Part shown: piece by piece, positions 60,373 to 64,000 of the stretch
How the letters are laid out: the number at the start of each line of letters is the position of its first letter
Position numbering within the stretch: position 1 is the stretch's first letter
Assembly: GCA_016649715.1 (NCBI GenBank)
Contig: JAENXC010000008.1
Location: 62,001 to 126,000, forward strand
Origin: Flavobacteriaceae bacterium
GTDB lineage: Bacteria; Bacteroidota; Bacteroidia; Flavobacteriales; Flavobacteriaceae
DNA: 64,000 nt
Direction of reading: 5' to 3'
Position numbers and translations under genes: made by a program
Notes under the pieces: model-generated
Databases searched by the model: none
Seen by the model: the letters and a program-made list of their open reading frames with translations, nothing else
What the model was told of the DNA's origin: nothing

Positions 60373-62355
60373 ATGAATTTTAAAGACCAAATTAAACAAG
60401 GCATTCCGCCAGAACTTCCGAAGAAAAAAGAATATGATAAGGATATAAACCACGCCCCTAAACGGAAAGAAATTCTTACAAAAGAAGAAAAAGAATTGGC
60501 GTTGCGCAACGCACTTCGCTATTTTGAGCCAAAACATCACGCCACGCTCCTGCCCGAGTTTCGAAAAGAGCTTGAAACTTATGGCCGTATTTATATGTAC
60601 CGTTTCCGTCCGGATTATAAAATTTACGCTCGGCCAATTGAAGAATATCCAGGTAAGTGTGAGCAAGCAAAAGCAATTATGCTGATGATTCAGAATAATT
60701 TGGATTACGCCGTGGCACAGCATCCGCACGAACTTATTACCTATGGCGGCAATGGGGCGGTTTTCCAAAACTGGGCGCAGTATCTCTTGGTGATGAAATA
60801 CCTTTCGGAAATGACTGATGAGCAGACTTTGGTGATGTATTCCGGGCATCCGCTCGGTTTGTTTCCTTCACATAAAGATGCCCCGAGAGTGGTTGTAACC
60901 AATGGAATGATGATCCCGAATTATTCCAAACCAGACGATTGGGAAAAATTCAACGCTTTGGGCGTAACGCAATACGGACAAATGACAGCGGGAAGCTATA
61001 TGTACATAGGTCCGCAGGGAATTGTGCACGGAACCACTATTACTGTTCTGAACGGTTTCAGAAAAATTAAGAAAGAACCTATTGGTGGTTTGTTTGTAAC
61101 CTCTGGCCTTGGCGGAATGAGCGGTGCACAACCCAAAGCTGGGAATATTGCAGGCTGTGTAACAGTTTGCGCCGAAGTGAACAAAAAAGCTACGGAAACA
61201 AGACACAGCCAAGGCTGGGTGGACGAAGTTATTTCAAACTTGGACGCACTTTCAAAACGCGTAAAAGAAGCAATGACCAACAAGGAAACCGTTTCTATAG
61301 CTTACGATGGAAACGTGGTTAATGTCTGGGAAACATTTGCTGAAGATAACATTCACATTGACTTGGGAAGTGACCAAACTTCCTTACACAATCCGTGGGC
61401 TGGCGGGTATTATCCAGTTAGCTTGACGTATGAAGAAGCCAATGAAATGATGGCCAACAATCCAGAACAATTTAAAAAAGAAGTGCAGAAAAGTCTGCGT
61501 CGCCAAGTGGAAGCCATCAACAAACACACCGCCAAAGGAACCTATTTCTTCGATTACGGAAATGCTTTTCTTTTGGAGGCTTCACGTGCTGGTGCCGATG
61601 TTTTTTCCGAAGATAAAAACAAGGAGTTTAAATATCCTTCATATGTTCAAGACATCATGGGGCCGATGTGTTTCGATTATGGATTTGGACCTTTCCGCTG
61701 GGTTTGCGCTTCAGGAAAAGCAGAAGATCTTCAAAAGACGGATGAAATTGCATCAGAAGTTTTGGAAGAATTAATGAAAAATTCGCCAAAGGAAATCCAG
61801 CAGCAAATGCAGGACAACATCACTTGGATACAAGGTGCACAGGAAAATAAATTGGTGGTAGGCTCGCAAGCGCGGATTCTTTATGCCGATGCCGATGGAC
61901 GTGTGCAGATTGCTTCCGCTTTTAACAAAGCAATTTCCGAAGGAAAGATTGGCACCGTTATTTTGGGCCGCGACCATCACGATGTTTCGGGAACCGATTC
62001 GCCTTATCGCGAAACTTCAAATATTTATGACGGCAGCAGGTTTACGGCAGATATGGCCATCCAAAACGTGATTGGCGATAGCTTCCGTGGCGCCACATGG
62101 GTAAGCATCCACAACGGTGGTGGCGTGGGCTGGGGTGAAGTTATTAACGGTGGCTTCGGTATGGTTCTTGATGGTAGTAAAGATGCACAACGACGCTTGG
62201 AAAACATGCTTTTCTGGGATGTGAACAACGGAATTGCACGACGTAGTTGGGCACGAAATGACGAAGCTGTTTTTGCTATTAAAAGAGCGATGAAAAACAA
62301 TCCAAATTTAAAGGTTACGCTCCCGAATTTCGTCGATGATAATTTATTCAAATAA
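60373..62355 (+). CDS. hutU: Urocanate hydratase
   Basis: NAD-dependent second enzyme of histidine degradation, turning urocanate into imidazolone propionate. At 660 residues it is longer than the roughly 555-residue enterobacterial form and matches the larger Bacteroidota type. Recognisable blocks: YGGNGAVFQNWAQYL, YSGHPLGLFPS, GGLFVTSGLGGMSGAQPKAG, GRDHHDVSGTDSPYRETSN and THPSxxx-like WVSIHNGGGVGWGEVINGG. No other hut genes are in the window. DUF4136 follows after nine bases. Confidence 0.95.
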   Translation: MNFKDQIKQGIPPELPKKKEYDKDINHAPKRKEILTKEEKELALRNALRYFEPKHHATLLPEFRKELETYGRIYMYRFRPDYKIYARPIEEYPGKCEQAKAIMLMIQNNLDYAVAQHPHELITYGGNGAVFQNWAQYLLVMKYLSEMTDEQTLVMYSGHPLGLFPSHKDAPRVVVTNGMMIPNYSKPDDWEKFNALGVTQYGQMTAGSYMYIGPQGIVHGTTITVLNGFRKIKKEPIGGLFVTSGLGGMSGAQPKAGNIAGCVTVCAEVNKKATETRHSQGWVDEVISNLDALSKRVKEAMTNKETVSIAYDGNVVNVWETFAEDNIHIDLGSDQTSLHNPWAGGYYPVSLTYEEANEMMANNPEQFKKEVQKSLRRQVEAINKHTAKGTYFFDYGNAFLLEASRAGADVFSEDKNKEFKYPSYVQDIMGPMCFDYGFGPFRWVCASGKAEDLQKTDEIASEVLEELMKNSPKEIQQQMQDNITWIQGAQENKLVVGSQARILYADADGRVQIASAFNKAISEGKIGTVILGRDHHDVSGTDSPYRETSNIYDGSRFTADMAIQNVIGDSFRGATWVSIHNGGGVGWGEVINGGFGMVLDGSKDAQRRLENMLFWDVNNGIARRSWARNDEAVFAIKRAMKNNPNLKVTLPNFVDDNLFK

Positions 62356-62364
62356 AAAAAACTT

Positions 62365-62904
62365 ATGAAAGCACTTAAATTTTTACCCCTGTTGTTGCTT
62401 TTTGTTTTCGCTTCCTGTTCCACCGTTCGAGTGGCGACAGATTTCGACAAAGAAGCAAATTTTAACCAATACCATTCCTTCGCTTTTTTTAAGCCAGGGA
62501 TTGACAAAGCTGAAATCAGCGACCTCGACAAAAAGCGCATTCTCCGCGCTATTGAAGAAAACCTTACTGCAAAAGGAATGTCCAAAACAGAAAATCCAGA
62601 TTTGCTCGTTAGCATTTTTACAAAAGAACGCCAGCGTGTTGATGTTTACAACAACAATTTTGGCTACGGCTGGGGCTGGAACCCATGGTATTATGGTAGC
62701 TATTATGGTGGAAGCAACGTTTCCCGTTCCACCGAAGGCACGCTTTATATTGATTTGATTGACGCCAAAACCAATAACCTAGTTTGGCAAGGTATGGGAA
62801 GCGCTGATTTGGTGACCAGCGATATGGAACGAAAAGAAGAGCGTATTCGAGAAATAGTCTCTAAAATTTTAGCGGAATATCCTCCAGGAGCTACGAAGAA
62901 GTAA
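62365..62904 (+). CDS. DUF4136 lipoprotein
   Basis: 179 residues: lipoprotein signal peptide (lipobox VFASC, Cys about 18) and a DUF4136 domain with TDFDKEANFNQYHSFAFFKPG, AIEENLTAKGMSKTENPDLLVSIFTKE, a Tyr/Gly/Trp-rich turn (FGYGWGWNPWYYGSYYGG) and DLIDAKTNNLVWQGMGSADL. The family is common in Bacteroidota and probably sits in the outer membrane; its role is unknown. It is very close to hutU, so the two may share a transcript, and it ends before a strong terminator. Confidence 0.9.
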   Translation: MKALKFLPLLLLFVFASCSTVRVATDFDKEANFNQYHSFAFFKPGIDKAEISDLDKKRILRAIEENLTAKGMSKTENPDLLVSIFTKERQRVDVYNNNFGYGWGWNPWYYGSYYGGSNVSRSTEGTLYIDLIDAKTNNLVWQGMGSADLVTSDMERKEERIREIVSKILAEYPPGATKK

Positions 62905-62924
62905 AAAATCCAAATACTGAAAGA

Positions 62925-62962
62925 TAAAAAAAGCCTTCCCGATAAACAGGAAGGCTTTTCAG
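62925..62962 (+). terminator. Bidirectional terminator between DUF4136 and T9SS genes
   Basis: A perfect 9-bp stem, AAGCCTTCC (62931-62939) with GGAAGGCTT (62949-62957), with A's before and T's after, suited to both converging genes. Confidence 0.88.
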
Positions 62963-62984
62963 AATATTGGGGAAAAAAATAAGT

Positions 62985-64000
62985 TTACTGTTTAACCAGT
63001 TTTAGTCCTTTTTGCATTCCTTCTTTTGTGGAAACATTCATAAAATAAATTCCTGAAGTCCAGTTTTGAGTATTGATATTTATTGCGTTTTCACCATTAT
63101 ATTTAGCACTAAATAATTGTTGTCCCAAAACATTGAATATTGAAATTGTTTCAATTGATGAGTTACTTTTTATAAGCATTTCATTTTTTATAGGATTTGT
63201 AAAGAATATTGAAACATTTGGAAAATCTTCAACACCTACGGTATCATCTTCAATATTTTGAGCGTATATTTTCATGCCGGTGCCTTTGTCCTCAACAAAA
63301 ACAGCCACATTCTGCATATTTGCCTCTTTCGTGAAATTCACTCTGGTTTTAGCAGCTACAAAAGTGGCAACGGGGCGTGTTTCTTCCTGCCAAACAAAAT
63401 CGCCATTATCGTCAAGATACACAGCGTTCAAAGTGGTTGGTGCAACTCCGTTGTTTTCACCTTCTTCCATAAGAAATAAAGGGCTGTTGTTTCTTAAATG
63501 AAGTGAACCTGCATGGACCTTATCTCCACCTATTGGGAAAATTACTTTCGCATTATCTGTCAATTCACGAGCACCAGAATCTTTATCAAATTTTTGAACA
63601 TTCTCCCCGCGTTCACTTTGGATAGAATTGGTGTAGGTTGCAACGGCCCAGATATATTGTGACCCCGTTTGAAAAGCAATTTCAGTTTCCATTTCATAAT
63701 CGGTTTCATTGATATCAAAATCGGAACCGTTGATGCCCCAAGGCAATGTTCCGTCTGGATTTATTCGTTGTAAATAAGAATCAAAACGAGTTCCCGCTGA
63801 AGCATAATAACCCATATAAACTACATCCCCATCCTGTAGTCCTGAATAGGAGCGAATAAAAGCGGTGGCTCTATTAGAAATTTGGGTGGCGTTTGCCCAC
63901 ACTGGATTACCATCACTATCATAACGTTGGGCATAAAGGGTAGAGTTGATGCCACTAAGTATTTTATGAAAAACAGCTATAAATTCGCCGCCAGAAATTT
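62985..64000 (-). CDS. Secreted protein with T9SS type A sorting domain, N-terminal part outside the window
   Basis: The frame stays open to the right edge (EFIAVFHKILSGINSTLYAQRYDSDGNPVWAN), so the start is beyond 64000; a GTG at 63902 is internal. The visible 338 codons contain repeated motifs such as YLQRINPDGTLPWG and YLDDNGDFVWQE, which suggest a beta-propeller-like surface protein. The last 80 residues are the sorting domain: FFTNPIKNEMLIKSNSSIETISIFNVLGQQLF, then NWTSGIYFMNVSTKEGMQKGLKLVKQ. No enzyme motif is seen. Confidence 0.85.
   Translation of the reverse strand, partial: ISGGEFIAVFHKILSGINSTLYAQRYDSDGNPVWANATQISNRATAFIRSYSGLQDGDVVYMGYYASAGTRFDSYLQRINPDGTLPWGINGSDFDINETDYEMETEIAFQTGSQYIWAVATYTNSIQSERGENVQKFDKDSGARELTDNAKVIFPIGGDKVHAGSLHLRNNSPLFLMEEGENNGVAPTTLNAVYLDDNGDFVWQEETRPVATFVAAKTRVNFTKEANMQNVAVFVEDKGTGMKIYAQNIEDDTVGVEDFPNVSIFFTNPIKNEMLIKSNSSIETISIFNVLGQQLFSAKYNGENAININTQNWTSGIYFMNVSTKEGMQKGLKLVKQ

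Overview
The window looks like chromosome from a member of the Flavobacteriaceae (phylum Bacteroidota). Four observations support this: a gldA gliding-motility ABC gene, three proteins with C-terminal type IX secretion (T9SS) sorting domains, a methionine synthase split into two polypeptides, and promoters of the Bacteroidota type (TAnnTTTG at -7, usually without Shine-Dalgarno sites). The DNA is AT-rich, genes are tightly packed, and there are no rRNA genes, tRNA genes, insertion sequences, prophage genes or CRISPR arrays that I can see. Neither end is a gene boundary: a carboxyltransferase gene runs in from the left and a T9SS-secreted protein runs off the right.

Layout. 0-9 kb: end of an acyl-CoA carboxylase, a dihaem cytochrome c, a MenE-like ligase and CPBP protease pair, a polyprenyl synthase, and a large phosphodiesterase-TPR-sulfotransferase fusion with a previously hidden 53-residue partner. 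9-22 kb: two T9SS proteins, rlmN, and a long minus-strand run (rsgA, dtd, two DUF3857/transglutaminase proteins, a MazG-like protein, a small membrane protein, aroA, queA). 21.8-25.4 kb: a parDE pair whose toxin is frameshifted, a DAHP synthase/chorismate mutase gene preceded by what looks like a transcription attenuator, gldA, and a GIN-domain lipoprotein. 25.4-33 kb: a PagL-like protein and a methionine operon (homocysteine methyltransferase, a PLP dehydratase, cobalamin-dependent MetH, metF) behind a SAM-I riboswitch. 33-38.3 kb: era, der, an OsmC protein, and a deleted metB/homoserine dehydrogenase remnant still preceded by an intact SAM-I riboswitch. 38.5-45.3 kb: a giant CheB-CheR-PAS histidine kinase with two response regulators, then metK behind a SAM-II riboswitch. 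45.4-53 kb: an M28 peptidase and a two-component cluster (NarL-type regulator, two paralogous TPR kinases, a small membrane protein, a lipoprotein). 53-64 kb: GSCFA protein, alaS, an M23 peptidase, MerR, LemA plus two TPM proteins, hutU, a DUF4136 lipoprotein and the partial T9SS gene.

The most striking hidden structure is in the two-component cluster. A 20-bp near-palindrome (half-site AATAsGnCAA) occurs four times, each copy followed after exactly 21 bp by a -7-like box pointing at one of the cluster's transcription units. This suggests a self-regulated regulon of the NarL-type regulator. One of the four promoters appears to make a short RNA ending in a strong terminator just before the second kinase gene.

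The second theme is methionine and SAM control. Three riboswitches of two classes (SAM-I twice, SAM-II once) sit in front of methionine-cycle genes, one of them now driving only gene fragments. The third theme is an unusually rich set of small interspersed repeats. They occupy many intergenic gaps, form at least one terminator, and have entered four coding regions in frame (MetH, the dehydratase, OsmC, GSCFA). Functional calls rest on recognised motifs in the translated sequence; I ran no searches.
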